Shown piece after piece: positions 57,073-64,000 of a DNA stretch of 64,000 nt (position 1 is the first letter of the stretch; each line of letters begins with the position of its first letter). The notes beneath the pieces were generated by a model. It was given only the letters and a program-made list of their open reading frames with translations, searched no databases and had not been told where the DNA came from. The position numbers were made by a program, and so were the translations under genes. Origin of the DNA: Subtercola sp. PAMC28395 (GTDB lineage: Bacteria; Actinomycetota; Actinomycetes; Actinomycetales; Microbacteriaceae). Where the stretch lies: positions 434,001 through 498,000 of the forward strand of contig NZ_CP076547.1 in assembly GCF_018889995.1 (NCBI RefSeq), written 5' to 3'.

Positions 57073-58031
57073 TGCACGGCGCCCCCGAAGTCACGCTCCG
57101 CTTTCTCGCATCGCCCAACGATGTCGCCAGCATCGGCGGCAAGGTGCACGCTGGCCGGGTGCTCGAGTGGATCGACAAGGCCGCCTACGCCTGCGCTGTG
57201 GGCTGGAGCGCGACCTATTGCGTAACGGCCTACGTCGGCAGCGTGAGCTTCGTCGCCCCCATCGACTCGGGCAACCTTGTCGAGGTACGCGCGAAACTCG
57301 TCTACACCGGGCGCTCGAGCATGCACATCAGGGTGAACGTCACCTCGGCAGACCCCAAGGTCGGCCGCTATGTCACCTCCAGCGACTGCATGGTGATCTT
57401 CGTCGCCATGGGTGCGGATGCCAGGCCACAGCCCGTCGAACCGTGGGTTCCCCAGACCGACGAAGACGCCAGCCTCTACAACGATGCCGTGAACCGCATC
57501 GACATCCGCGCCCGCATCGAAGAGGCCATGAAGGGCCAGGTCTACTCCTCGGAGGGCACCGCAGAGATCGTGACGATGCGCTTCTTCGCGGCCCCGACCG
57601 ACGTGAACTGGGGCGGCAAGACCCACGGTGGCACCGTAATGCGCTGGATCGATGAGGCTGCCCTTGCCTGCGCCTCGACCTGGAGCGGGCTCGACGCGAT
57701 CACCGTGTACTCGGGTGGCATCCGGTTCTACCGGCCCATCCCCATCGGCCACCTGGTCGAGGTCGAGGCACGTCTGGTGCACACTGGGCACTCAGCGATG
57801 CATATCTCCACCCACGTGCGCTCGCGTGACCCGCGGGAACGCGAGTTCCAGCTCACTACGCACTGCCTGACGATCATGGCTGCACTCGACGACTCGGGGC
57901 ACACCACCGCTGTGAGGCCCTGGGTGCCCGTCACCGCAGAGGATGATCGGCTCGACGCCCACGCACGCCACCTCAGCCAGCTCCGCTCGGGTTCCACACA
58001 CCTGCCGCCGCTGCAGGTTTCGGCGCGGTAG
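57069..58031 (+). CDS. Double-hotdog acyl-CoA thioesterase
   Basis: A 320-aa protein with two fused hotdog domains: the first carries KVHAGRVLEWIDKAAYACAVGW and the second KTHGGTVMRWIDEAALACASTW, each with the helix and putative catalytic Asp. BFIT/CACH-type enzymes hydrolyse acyl-CoA to acid and CoA. Translation is coupled to the ScfR/RamB-type regulator (ATGA overlap at 57069-57072), so it is probably a target or effector of fatty-acyl sensing. Either of two adjacent ATGs (57069, 57072) may be used. Confidence 0.92.
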   Translation: MMHGAPEVTLRFLASPNDVASIGGKVHAGRVLEWIDKAAYACAVGWSATYCVTAYVGSVSFVAPIDSGNLVEVRAKLVYTGRSSMHIRVNVTSADPKVGRYVTSSDCMVIFVAMGADARPQPVEPWVPQTDEDASLYNDAVNRIDIRARIEEAMKGQVYSSEGTAEIVTMRFFAAPTDVNWGGKTHGGTVMRWIDEAALACASTWSGLDAITVYSGGIRFYRPIPIGHLVEVEARLVHTGHSAMHISTHVRSRDPREREFQLTTHCLTIMAALDDSGHTTAVRPWVPVTAEDDRLDAHARHLSQLRSGSTHLPPLQVSAR

Positions 58032-58089
58032 TCGAGGCTGCGAGCACAGCAGACCCACGCCAAAGTCGAGGGTTGCACAGCAATCCTGA

Positions 58090-58106
58090 GGTGAGATAGC
58101 CTCACC
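58090..58106. promoter_or_regulatory. Inverted repeat GGTGAG-N5-CTCACC over the -10 of the surface protein gene
   Basis: Exact 6-bp arms overlapping TAGCCT (58097-58102), which stands 7 nt before ATG 58110. The layout resembles iron-box (DtxR/IdeR) operators loosely, but the core spacing differs. Confidence 0.4.
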
Positions 58107-58109
58107 CCT

Positions 58110-59645
58110 ATGCGCCTTTCTCGATCTTCCTTCACCTTTCGCACCCTTGCGGCCTCCGTTCTCGGGGCTGGCGCTTTGGGCCTCGTGCTCTTCGGTTCTG
58201 CTTCGGCTGCTCATGCAGTGGTAGCTCCTGTTATCGTCGGCAGCCATCCGCAGGGCATGGCGTACGACTCCGCGACGGGAAATGTCTTCGTCGTAAATTC
58301 CGCAGACGGCTCGGTCTCGCGATTCGACGGACGCGCGGCAGTGACGCCTGTTGCCGACACCTTCCCAGCAGTAGGAACCGACCTCCGCGGCGTGGCGGTC
58401 GACCCGGTCACCGGCCGGGTTTTCGTGGCAAGCCATGGTTCGGCGTCGCCGAAGATCTTCGATGGCGAACTGCCTGTGCCGACGATCACGAGCACGGCAG
58501 TCGGGGCGGCACCCGACGGAGTCGCGGTGGACGCCTCGTCGGGCAGGGTCTTCGTGGCGAATTCCGGCGCAGCAACGGTTTCCATTCTGGATGGACGAGC
58601 TGTCACTCCCACGGTGATTGCCACCGTGGGAGTCGGGGCCACACCTCGCGGAATCGCGGTCGATCAGACCTCACACGAGGTGTATGTGGGCAATGCCTTC
58701 GGTTCTTCTGTGTCCTTCTTCGACGGATCAGCCGCTGCGCCCGTGGCGACAACGATCGGTGGGTTCACTGTGCCAGGCGCGCTCGCGGTCGACAACAGCA
58801 CCCACAGAGTCTTCGTCACAAACCTTCTCATCTCACAGATCAGCTGGTTCGACGAAGCTGATCCTGCAGCGACTCTGGACTCCATGGATATCCCCGGAGC
58901 GCCGACGGGCCTCTCGGTCGATCCTTCCACGCACAGTGTCTTTGTTTCGGGTAACTCGGATTCCGCTGTAACCCAGTTCGATGGCAGAGATCCCAAGAAG
59001 TCGCAGAAGCTCACATTGTCAACAGGTTCAGGCCCTCGAGGGATTGTTGCAGACGCGTCACAGTTTCCCAGCGTCTACGTTGCCAACGAGAACGACGACA
59101 CCGTGTCGCGGCTGCCGAACACGATCCCGCACGTCGCTCCGACGCTGACTTCGGGGGCGCTCCCCCCGGCCACCGTTGGCGTGCCCTACAGCTTCACTTT
59201 CACCGCAAGCGGGCTGCCTGCGCCCACATTTGAGCTCGGCACAGGCGATACCCTTCCTGCTGGATTGTCACTGAATGCGACAACGGGCGAAATCTCGGGA
59301 ACCCCCACGACGCCGGGGTCGATCACCTTCGACATGGTCGCGATCAACGACACACTTCCCGCTTCAGCCAAGTTCTACACAGTCGACGTCGCGCCTGCGG
59401 TGACACCAAACCCGACCCCCACGCCAACTCCGACGGCAACGAGTGGCTCGACCGGCGCTTCCGGGTCAGCGGGCGGGTCGAACTCGAGTTCGTCGGGAAC
59501 CACCGCCACCAAACCGCAACTGGCCCACACTGGGCTCGACATTGCCGCGCTCTGGCCCCTGATCGCCGTCGGGGCGATGCTCGTCATCGTGGGCGCATTC
59601 AGCCTGCCCCGCCGCACGTCACGCTCCAGCCGCCGGTCAGAGTGA
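58110..59645 (+). CDS. Sortase-anchored surface protein with seven-bladed beta-propeller
   Basis: A 511-aa secreted protein. Signal peptide with cleavage near AHA-VV (about residue 35). Seven repeats of about 40-45 residues, each with a strand like GVAVDxxxGRVFVANS and a second half ending in a 'S..DG' turn, suggest a seven-bladed NHL/YncE-type propeller. An Ig-like 'putative Ig' domain (AGLSLNATTGEISGTP) and a Pro/Thr/Ser stalk follow, then LAHTG, a membrane helix and an Arg/Ser tail: a class E (LAxTG) sorting signal. The ligand is unknown. Leaderless-type start. Confidence 0.92.
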   Translation: MRLSRSSFTFRTLAASVLGAGALGLVLFGSASAAHAVVAPVIVGSHPQGMAYDSATGNVFVVNSADGSVSRFDGRAAVTPVADTFPAVGTDLRGVAVDPVTGRVFVASHGSASPKIFDGELPVPTITSTAVGAAPDGVAVDASSGRVFVANSGAATVSILDGRAVTPTVIATVGVGATPRGIAVDQTSHEVYVGNAFGSSVSFFDGSAAAPVATTIGGFTVPGALAVDNSTHRVFVTNLLISQISWFDEADPAATLDSMDIPGAPTGLSVDPSTHSVFVSGNSDSAVTQFDGRDPKKSQKLTLSTGSGPRGIVADASQFPSVYVANENDDTVSRLPNTIPHVAPTLTSGALPPATVGVPYSFTFTASGLPAPTFELGTGDTLPAGLSLNATTGEISGTPTTPGSITFDMVAINDTLPASAKFYTVDVAPAVTPNPTPTPTPTATSGSTGASGSAGGSNSSSSGTTATKPQLAHTGLDIAALWPLIAVGAMLVIVGAFSLPRRTSRSSRRSE

Positions 59646-59741
59646 CGTTCAGCACCCCCCGTGCGCCTCACAGCAGGTTTGTTAGCAACAAGGTGACACC
59701 CTCGTAACATCGTTGTATCAATAGAAAGGTTTACTTAGGTC

Positions 59742-59763
59742 GTGTCCCCCACTGGTGGGACAC
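59742..59763. repeat. Hairpin GTGTCCC...GGGACAC in the gap after the surface protein gene
   Basis: A 9-bp stem with a 2-nt bulge and a small loop in the 179-bp gap. No U-tract. The gap also has TTGTAT at 59713-59718 but no convincing -10. Confidence 0.3.
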
Positions 59764-59824
59764 ACGCACATTCGATGCCTAGCGATCGCCAGCGGTGTTG
59801 ATCGCACCATACGGAAGGTTACCG

Positions 59825-60865
59825 ATGACGCAGCAAACGACCGGAGTGAGTCCCTTGTCCAATCCCCAGGCAGAATTCGATCACCTCGGCACTCTCCCGA
59901 CCACAATGAAGGCCGCAGTGATCGATTCGACGGGTTCCCCCGAGGTCCTTCACACCGCAGAGATCGGTCTTCCCGTGCGTATCAGCGCAGAGGTGCTCGT
60001 CAAGGTCGCGGCGGCCGGAGTCAACCCGATCGATGCAAAGACCCGTGCCGGCAAAGGAGCCTCTGCGGCGATCGCGAGCTACCCCTGCGTTCTCGGGCAG
60101 GATTTCAGCGGTGTCGTCATTGAGACGCCCTATGAAAGTCACCCACTGAAACCCGGTGACGAGGTCTATGGAATGCTGAGCGCCCCACGCGGTCTCGGCG
60201 CCTACGCGGAATACGTCTCAGCACCGAGTATGCAACTGTGCAAGAAGCCAGCACGCCTGTCGCTTGTCGAAGCCGCAGCTGTTCCTGTTGCCGCACTGAC
60301 GGCCTGGGGAATGGTTGTGGACGTCGCCAAGGCCCACGAGGGCCAGCGGATGCTCATCCTTGCCGGCTCTGGCGGTGTCGGTCATTTCGCAGTGCAGTTC
60401 GCCGCGTATTTCGGCGCCTACGTCATCGCGACCTCATCGACGCGCAACGGGAGTTGGCTGCATGAGCTCGGCGCCGCAGAGGTCATCGACTATGCCTCGA
60501 CCCGCTTCGAAGACGAGGTGTCGAATGTCGATGTGGTGATCGACCTGATCGGCAACACGATCGACGACACCGGCACACGGGCATTGCAGACCCTTCGCCC
60601 GGGTGGCCTGCTCGTCAACGCTCCCAGCGGGAGCTGGCCAGGTCTCATCGACGATGCCCACGCGCTCGGACTCCGTGCCACCACCTATAAGGTCTCACCT
60701 GATGCCTCGACGCTCACTGTGATCACCCGGCTCATCAACTCCGGAGACGTTCACGTGCACGTCGACGAGATCTTCGATCTCGATCACGCAGCTGACGCCC
60801 ACCGACGAATCGAAGAAGGGCACACCCGCGGCAAGCTGGTCATCGCCGTCGCAGAGCAGGTCTGA
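59825..60865 (+). CDS. Quinone oxidoreductase-like NADPH-dependent MDR protein
   Basis: A 346-aa medium-chain dehydrogenase. The entry reads MKAAVIDSTGSPEVLHTAE; the segment LVKVAAAGVNPIDAKTR is family-typical; the NADPH site is LAGSGGVGHFAVQFAAYFGAYVIAT. The usual structural zinc cysteines are absent, as in quinone oxidoreductases (QOR). Such enzymes reduce quinones or enoyl groups. ATG 59825 has GGAAGG before it; 59795 is a longer alternative. A 179-bp gap separates it from the upstream gene. Confidence 0.9.
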   Translation: MTQQTTGVSPLSNPQAEFDHLGTLPTTMKAAVIDSTGSPEVLHTAEIGLPVRISAEVLVKVAAAGVNPIDAKTRAGKGASAAIASYPCVLGQDFSGVVIETPYESHPLKPGDEVYGMLSAPRGLGAYAEYVSAPSMQLCKKPARLSLVEAAAVPVAALTAWGMVVDVAKAHEGQRMLILAGSGGVGHFAVQFAAYFGAYVIATSSTRNGSWLHELGAAEVIDYASTRFEDEVSNVDVVIDLIGNTIDDTGTRALQTLRPGGLLVNAPSGSWPGLIDDAHALGLRATTYKVSPDASTLTVITRLINSGDVHVHVDEIFDLDHAADAHRRIEEGHTRGKLVIAVAEQV

Positions 60866-60871
60866 CGTCGG

Positions 60872-61402
60872 TCAGAGCAGGCGTTCGCGCACAAAGTCGT
60901 GCTCGAGCTCTTCGCCCACCAGGAACGTCTTGGTGCCGACAGCGACGAAACCACTTTTCTCATAGAAGCGGTTCGCCCTCGCATTCTCGTTGTTGACCCC
61001 GAGCCACACGGCCGCCGCACCCTGCTCACGAGCCGACTGCACCGACAGCTCCATGAGCCGGTGGGCAACCCCGCGGCCGTGATGCCCCGGCAGAACGTAA
61101 CACTTGCTGAGTTCCGCGGTGGGCCCTGTTGTGAGAGCGCGGGCCACTTCGGGGTCTGTCGGCTGCCCCATGACAACCATGGTGTAGCCGACCGGCAACC
61201 CGTCGAATTCAGCCAGGAAGAGCATCCGCTCGCCGTCTGCGAGATATTCGTCGAACCGGGCTTCAGACAGGGTCGACGAGATGAACTGCTGGATGCCCGC
61301 GGCCGAGGTATGCGGTGGGCACGCAAAGGCGAAAGTGGCGGAGGCAATGAGGGCGAGGCGAGCAGCGTCGGCCGCGTCGGCCTTGCGAATAACGAGTGGC
61401 AC
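60872..61402 (-). CDS. GNAT-family N-acetyltransferase
   Basis: A 176-aa GNAT protein. The acetyl-CoA loop is LPGHHGRGVAHRLMEL (Q/RxxGxA pattern) following a strand KCYVL; the C-terminal part has WLGVNNENARANRFYEKSGFVAVGTKTF, the usual 'N..A...Y.k.GF' substrate/CoA motif. Acceptor unknown. GTG 61402 with TAGGCT 6 nt upstream indicates a leaderless transcript. Convergent with the quinone oxidoreductase (6-bp gap). Confidence 0.93.
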   Translation of the reverse strand: MPLVIRKADAADAARLALIASATFAFACPPHTSAAGIQQFISSTLSEARFDEYLADGERMLFLAEFDGLPVGYTMVVMGQPTDPEVARALTTGPTAELSKCYVLPGHHGRGVAHRLMELSVQSAREQGAAAVWLGVNNENARANRFYEKSGFVAVGTKTFLVGEELEHDFVRERLL

Positions 61403-61408
61403 TCCCCC

Positions 61409-61414
61409 AGCCTA
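61409..61414 (-). promoter_or_regulatory. -10 box TAGGCT of a leaderless promoter (GNAT gene)
   Basis: TAGGCT, 6 nt, then GTG 61402 on the minus strand. Confidence 0.55.
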
Positions 61415-61455
61415 GACAAGGCAGCGCAGGTGAAGTGGCATGCTCCGCCACGAAG

Positions 61456-61484
61456 GAAGGGGCCCGCCTACGGCGAGCCCCTTC
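61456..61484 (-). terminator. GC-rich hairpin after rplA
   Basis: GAAGGGGC and GCCCCTTC pair exactly over a 13-nt loop; a second hairpin TTTGTGAGC/GCTCACAAA lies just before it at 61489-61513. Together they probably end the rplK-rplA transcript. Confidence 0.55.
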
Positions 61485-61488
61485 ACGG

Positions 61489-61513
61489 TTTGTGAGCGCG
61501 TGCCGCTCACAAA
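61489..61513 (-). terminator. Perfect 9-bp hairpin after rplA
   Basis: TTTGTGAGC and GCTCACAAA with a 7-nt loop, 10 bp after the rplA stop. Confidence 0.55.
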
Positions 61514-61522
61514 CAAATGTGG

Positions 61523-62215
61523 TTAGACCAGAGCGTTCACATCGACGGGGATGCCAGGACCGAAGGTCGTCGAAACGGTGCCCTTGGTGATGTAGCGGCC
61601 CTTCGAGGAGGACGGCTTCTGGCGAACGATCTCGTCGAGCGCGGCGCCGACGTTCTCGCGAAGCTGGTCGGGCGTGAAGCTGACCTTGCCGGCGACGAAG
61701 TGCACGTTGGAGTGCTTGTCGACGCGGAACTCGATCTTTCCACCCTTGATCTCGGTGACAGCCTTCGCCACGTCGGGAGTGACGGTGCCGGTCTTCGGGT
61801 TCGGCATGAGGCCACGCGGGCCGAGAACCTTTCCGAGACGACCGACCTTGCCCATGAGCTCCGGGGTCGAGACGGCGGAGTCGAACGAGGTGTAGCCAGC
61901 GGCCACCTTCTCGATCAGCTCGTCGCCACCGACCTCGTCAGCACCGGCAGCGATTGCTGCTTCGGCCGCGGGGCCCGTTGCGAAGACGATGACGCGGGCG
62001 GTCTTACCGGTGCCGTGGGGAAGAATCACGGTGCCGCGGACCATCTGGTCTGCCTTGCGGGGATCGACACCGAGCTTGAGGGCGACCTCAACGGTGCTGT
62101 CGAACTTGGCCGAGCCGGTCTCTTTTGCAAGAACGACGGCTTCGGCGGCGGTGTAGAGCTTGCCCTCTTCGATCTTCGAAGCGGCTGCCCGGTAAGCCTT
62201 TGATTTCTGTGCCAT
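61523..62215 (-). CDS. rplA: 50S ribosomal protein uL1
   Basis: The 230-aa L1 protein of the ribosomal L1 stalk that helps eject tRNA. Typical text: [75 protein letters not shown]. Starts 9 bp after rplK. It is the last gene of secE-nusG-rplK-rplA, before paired hairpins. In many bacteria rplJ follows directly; here it is 13.7 kb away. Confidence 0.98.
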   Translation of the reverse strand: MAQKSKAYRAAASKIEEGKLYTAAEAVVLAKETGSAKFDSTVEVALKLGVDPRKADQMVRGTVILPHGTGKTARVIVFATGPAAEAAIAAGADEVGGDELIEKVAAGYTSFDSAVSTPELMGKVGRLGKVLGPRGLMPNPKTGTVTPDVAKAVTEIKGGKIEFRVDKHSNVHFVAGKVSFTPDQLRENVGAALDEIVRQKPSSSKGRYITKGTVSTTFGPGIPVDVNALV

Positions 62216-62224
62216 GAGAGCCTC

Positions 62225-62656
62225 CTACGCCTCGACCGTGATGCCCATGGAGCGGGCGGTTCCTGCAATGATCAGCGACGCGGCGTCGAGATCGTTGGCG
62301 TTGAGGTCGGCCAGCTTGATCTGGGCGATCTCGCGAACCTGGTCTTTGGTGAGCTTCGCTACCTTGACGGTGTGCGGGGTGCCTGAACCCTTGGCGACGC
62401 CGGCTGCCTTCTTGATGAGCTCAGCGGCGGGCGGGGTCTTCAGGATGAACGTGAACGAACGGTCTTCGTACACGGTGATCTCAACCGGAATGACGTTGCC
62501 GCGCTGGTCTTCAGTCGCTGCGTTGTACGCCTTGCAGAACTCCATGATGTTCACGCCGTGCTGTCCCAGCGCAGGCCCGATGGGCGGTGCGGGGTTGGCG
62601 GCGCCGGCCTTGATCTGAAGCTTGATCAGACCTGTGACCTTCTTTTTCGGTGCCAT
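62225..62656 (-). CDS. rplK: 50S ribosomal protein uL11
   Basis: The 143-aa GTPase-centre protein binding 23S rRNA near the stalk base. Typical text: [37 protein letters not shown] and the C-terminal [13 protein letters not shown]. It is preceded by 180 bp after nusG, holding no clear structure other than a purine-rich site before its ATG. Confidence 0.98.
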   Translation of the reverse strand: MAPKKKVTGLIKLQIKAGAANPAPPIGPALGQHGVNIMEFCKAYNAATEDQRGNVIPVEITVYEDRSFTFILKTPPAAELIKKAAGVAKGSGTPHTVKVAKLTKDQVREIAQIKLADLNANDLDAASLIIAGTARSMGITVEA

Positions 62657-62836
62657 TTCTTCTCTTCTCTTTCGTGCCGCCAGAAGGCGGCGCTCCCACT
62701 ACAGGGCTTGTCCCCGCGGTGGTGGTGATGAATTGCCCGAAGGCAACCTTCTTACTTTAGCCGATTCCCGGCACAACCGCATTGCGCTGGGAATCGGACG
62801 ACGTCGCGCCGCAGCAGCGGCGACGCGAATGTGTAA

Positions 62837-63847
62837 CTACAGCTTGGTGACCTGGTCGAAGCTGAGCTCCACCGGAGTCTCGCGCTCGAACAGGGATACC
62901 AGGACCGTGAGCTTGCCACTCTCGGGCTTGATCTCGCTGATCGTACCGGGGAGGCCCGCGAACGAGCCCTCCTTGATGGTGATGGTCTCGCCGATCTCGA
63001 AGTCGATCTCCGCGGGGATCGAACGGGAAACGGCCTTGCCGCCCTTGGCCCCGCCTGCCTTCGCTACGGGGACTTCGATGATCTCCACGAGGCTCTTGAG
63101 CATGGAGAAGGCCTCTTCGAAGCGAAGCGGAGTCGGGTTGTGGGAGTTGCCCACGAACCCGGTCACACCGGGAGTGTGGCGCACGACAGACCAGCTGTCT
63201 TCGTTGAGGTCCATACGAACGAGCACGTACCCGGGGATGCGAACGCGCGTGACCAGCTTGCGCTGGCCGTTCTTGATTTCGACGACGTCTTCCATCGGCA
63301 CCTCGACCTGGTAGACGTAGTCCTCCATGCCCATGGAACTCTTGCGGCTCTCGATGTTCTGCTTGACGCGCTTCTCGAAGCCCGCGTAAGAGTGGATGAC
63401 GTACCACTTGCCCGGCATGAATCGGAGTTCGGTGCGGAACGCCTCGTAGGGGTCGACCTCTGCCGCCTCAGCAAGCTCGGCCTCGAGTTCGAGGTCACCC
63501 TCACTGTCGGCAGTCACAACGGAATCGGAGATGAAGTCGTCGTCTTCTGCGTCAGTGTCGGCGCCGTCGATCTCTTCTTCGTCTTCGATGGCCTCGAGTG
63601 CTGCCTCGGTGTCGTCAGCGCTGTCGGGGTCGAGCGCTTCGTTCACCTCAGCGTCGGCTTCGATGTCGACGACGTCTTCGGAGTCGAAGTGCTCTTCGCC
63701 GGTTCCGCCATCGATGGCTGCCAGAAGTGCATCGAGGTCGGTCGGCGACTCGATTTCGATGTTGTCGCCCTCTTGAGCCTCTTCGACCTCGCTTGACTGC
63801 TCACGAGCAGCGCCGAGATCGAGATCGTCGCGGTTTGACTTAGACAC
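62837..63847 (-). CDS. nusG: Transcription termination/antitermination factor NusG with acidic N terminus
   Basis: A 336-aa NusG; E. coli NusG is 181 aa. The first about 150 residues are an Asp/Glu-rich, Ala-rich disordered extension (five or more DxE/EE clusters), seen in longer form in actinobacteria. The NGN domain begins at [18 protein letters not shown] and the KOW domain is in the [18 protein letters not shown] region near the C terminus. GTG 63847 start. NusG binds RNA polymerase and couples it to ribosomes or Rho. Gene order secE-nusG-rplK-rplA is the ancestral one. Confidence 0.96.
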   Translation of the reverse strand: MSKSNRDDLDLGAAREQSSEVEEAQEGDNIEIESPTDLDALLAAIDGGTGEEHFDSEDVVDIEADAEVNEALDPDSADDTEAALEAIEDEEEIDGADTDAEDDDFISDSVVTADSEGDLELEAELAEAAEVDPYEAFRTELRFMPGKWYVIHSYAGFEKRVKQNIESRKSSMGMEDYVYQVEVPMEDVVEIKNGQRKLVTRVRIPGYVLVRMDLNEDSWSVVRHTPGVTGFVGNSHNPTPLRFEEAFSMLKSLVEIIEVPVAKAGGAKGGKAVSRSIPAEIDFEIGETITIKEGSFAGLPGTISEIKPESGKLTVLVSLFERETPVELSFDQVTKL

Positions 63848-63894
63848 TAAATACGTTCCATTTCTGTTGCTGAAGGGTGAGCCGAAAGGGAACC

Positions 63895-64000
63895 CTACGA
63901 GCCGATTGGGCTGGTTCCCGGATCACCGAACACGAAGACGGCCAACCAGCTGAAGACGAAGTCGAGCCCTGATACCAAAGCCATCATGATGACGACGAAG
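63895..64000 (-). CDS. secE: Preprotein translocase subunit SecE (C-terminal part)
   Basis: The window ends inside this gene; 34 codons and a TAG stop are readable. A hydrophobic helix ([19 protein letters not shown]) then [14 protein letters not shown] matches the single-helix C terminus of actinobacterial SecE. It lies 47 bp before nusG as usual. Confidence 0.85.
   Translation of the reverse strand, partial: FVVIMMALVSGLDFVFSWLAVFVFGDPGTSPIGS

Noticed and set aside
55618..58031. Toxin-antitoxin pair (XRE + IrrE-like partner)
   Set aside because: The XRE and IrrE-like domains are in one long RamB-type protein, and the second gene is a normal thioesterase.

Overview
The window is high-GC, gene-dense DNA of an actinobacterium, most likely a member of the Microbacteriaceae. 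Evidence for this is the 101-aa DUF7882-type protein (a family I know mainly from Microbacteriaceae), tandem GAF-ANTAR regulators, a ZAS anti-sigma/ECF pair, an ScfR/RamB-type regulator, a LAxTG sortase substrate, an actinobacterial long-N-terminus NusG, and many start codons sitting 6-8 nt after a TANNNT box (leaderless transcripts). I cannot name the genus. I see no rRNA, tRNA, CRISPR array, insertion sequence or prophage. No intergenic gap exceeds about 275 bp.

Layout. 0-9 kb: end of a MetQ-like lipoprotein gene; a small acetyltransferase; a minus-strand run of PrmC-like methyltransferase, glutamate decarboxylase and a HerA-type ATPase; a 34-aa membrane peptide and two GAF-ANTAR proteins; DUF7882 protein; histidine phosphatase; ECF sigma factor with zinc anti-sigma factor. 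9-15.7 kb: Rieske lipoprotein and DUF2231 membrane protein, transcribed divergently from the sigma factor; galTKE with a divergent DeoR regulator; an LCP cell-wall ligase. 15.7-22.2 kb: a tight minus-strand set encoding response regulator, histidine kinase, DedA protein, GABA transaminase and a PAS-GGDEF-EAL protein. 22.4-32.5 kb: TspO-like protein, two drug/metabolite exporters, prolyl aminopeptidase, an ABC-2 exporter with a NarL-type two-component system, aquaporin. 32.5-46.6 kb: acyl-CoA dehydrogenase, RecQ, EamA exporter, SHOCT protein, transsulfuration pair (cystathionine beta-synthase and gamma-synthase), ABC exporter, CUT1 sugar importer. 46.8-64 kb: the rplJL and secE-nusG-rplKA ribosomal/transcription clusters, separated by about 13.7 kb that holds a DUF2071 protein, an OmpR-type two-component system divergent from a MacB-type ABC system, an SDR, a YqaJ-type nuclease, an ScfR/RamB regulator coupled to a double-hotdog thioesterase, a beta-propeller surface protein, a quinone oxidoreductase and an acetyltransferase.

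The most interesting signals are regulatory. (1) Two divergent ECF-type promoters (TGAAC[C/T]-N16-CGT) sit back to back between the sigma factor and the Rieske/DUF2231 genes; they suggest an autoregulated extracytoplasmic redox regulon. (2) Boxes in an 11-bp register, plus an inverted copy, lie between the OmpR-type two-component system and the glycine-rich MacB-type exporter. (3) A perfect inverted repeat lies across the start codon of the gal regulator. (4) An L10-type leader with an intrinsic terminator precedes rplJ. (5) A TANNNT-N6-start architecture recurs at 13 genes, with 3 more at 7-8 nt. No single locus is an obviously new defence or mobile system; the novelty is mainly in how familiar parts are wired together.
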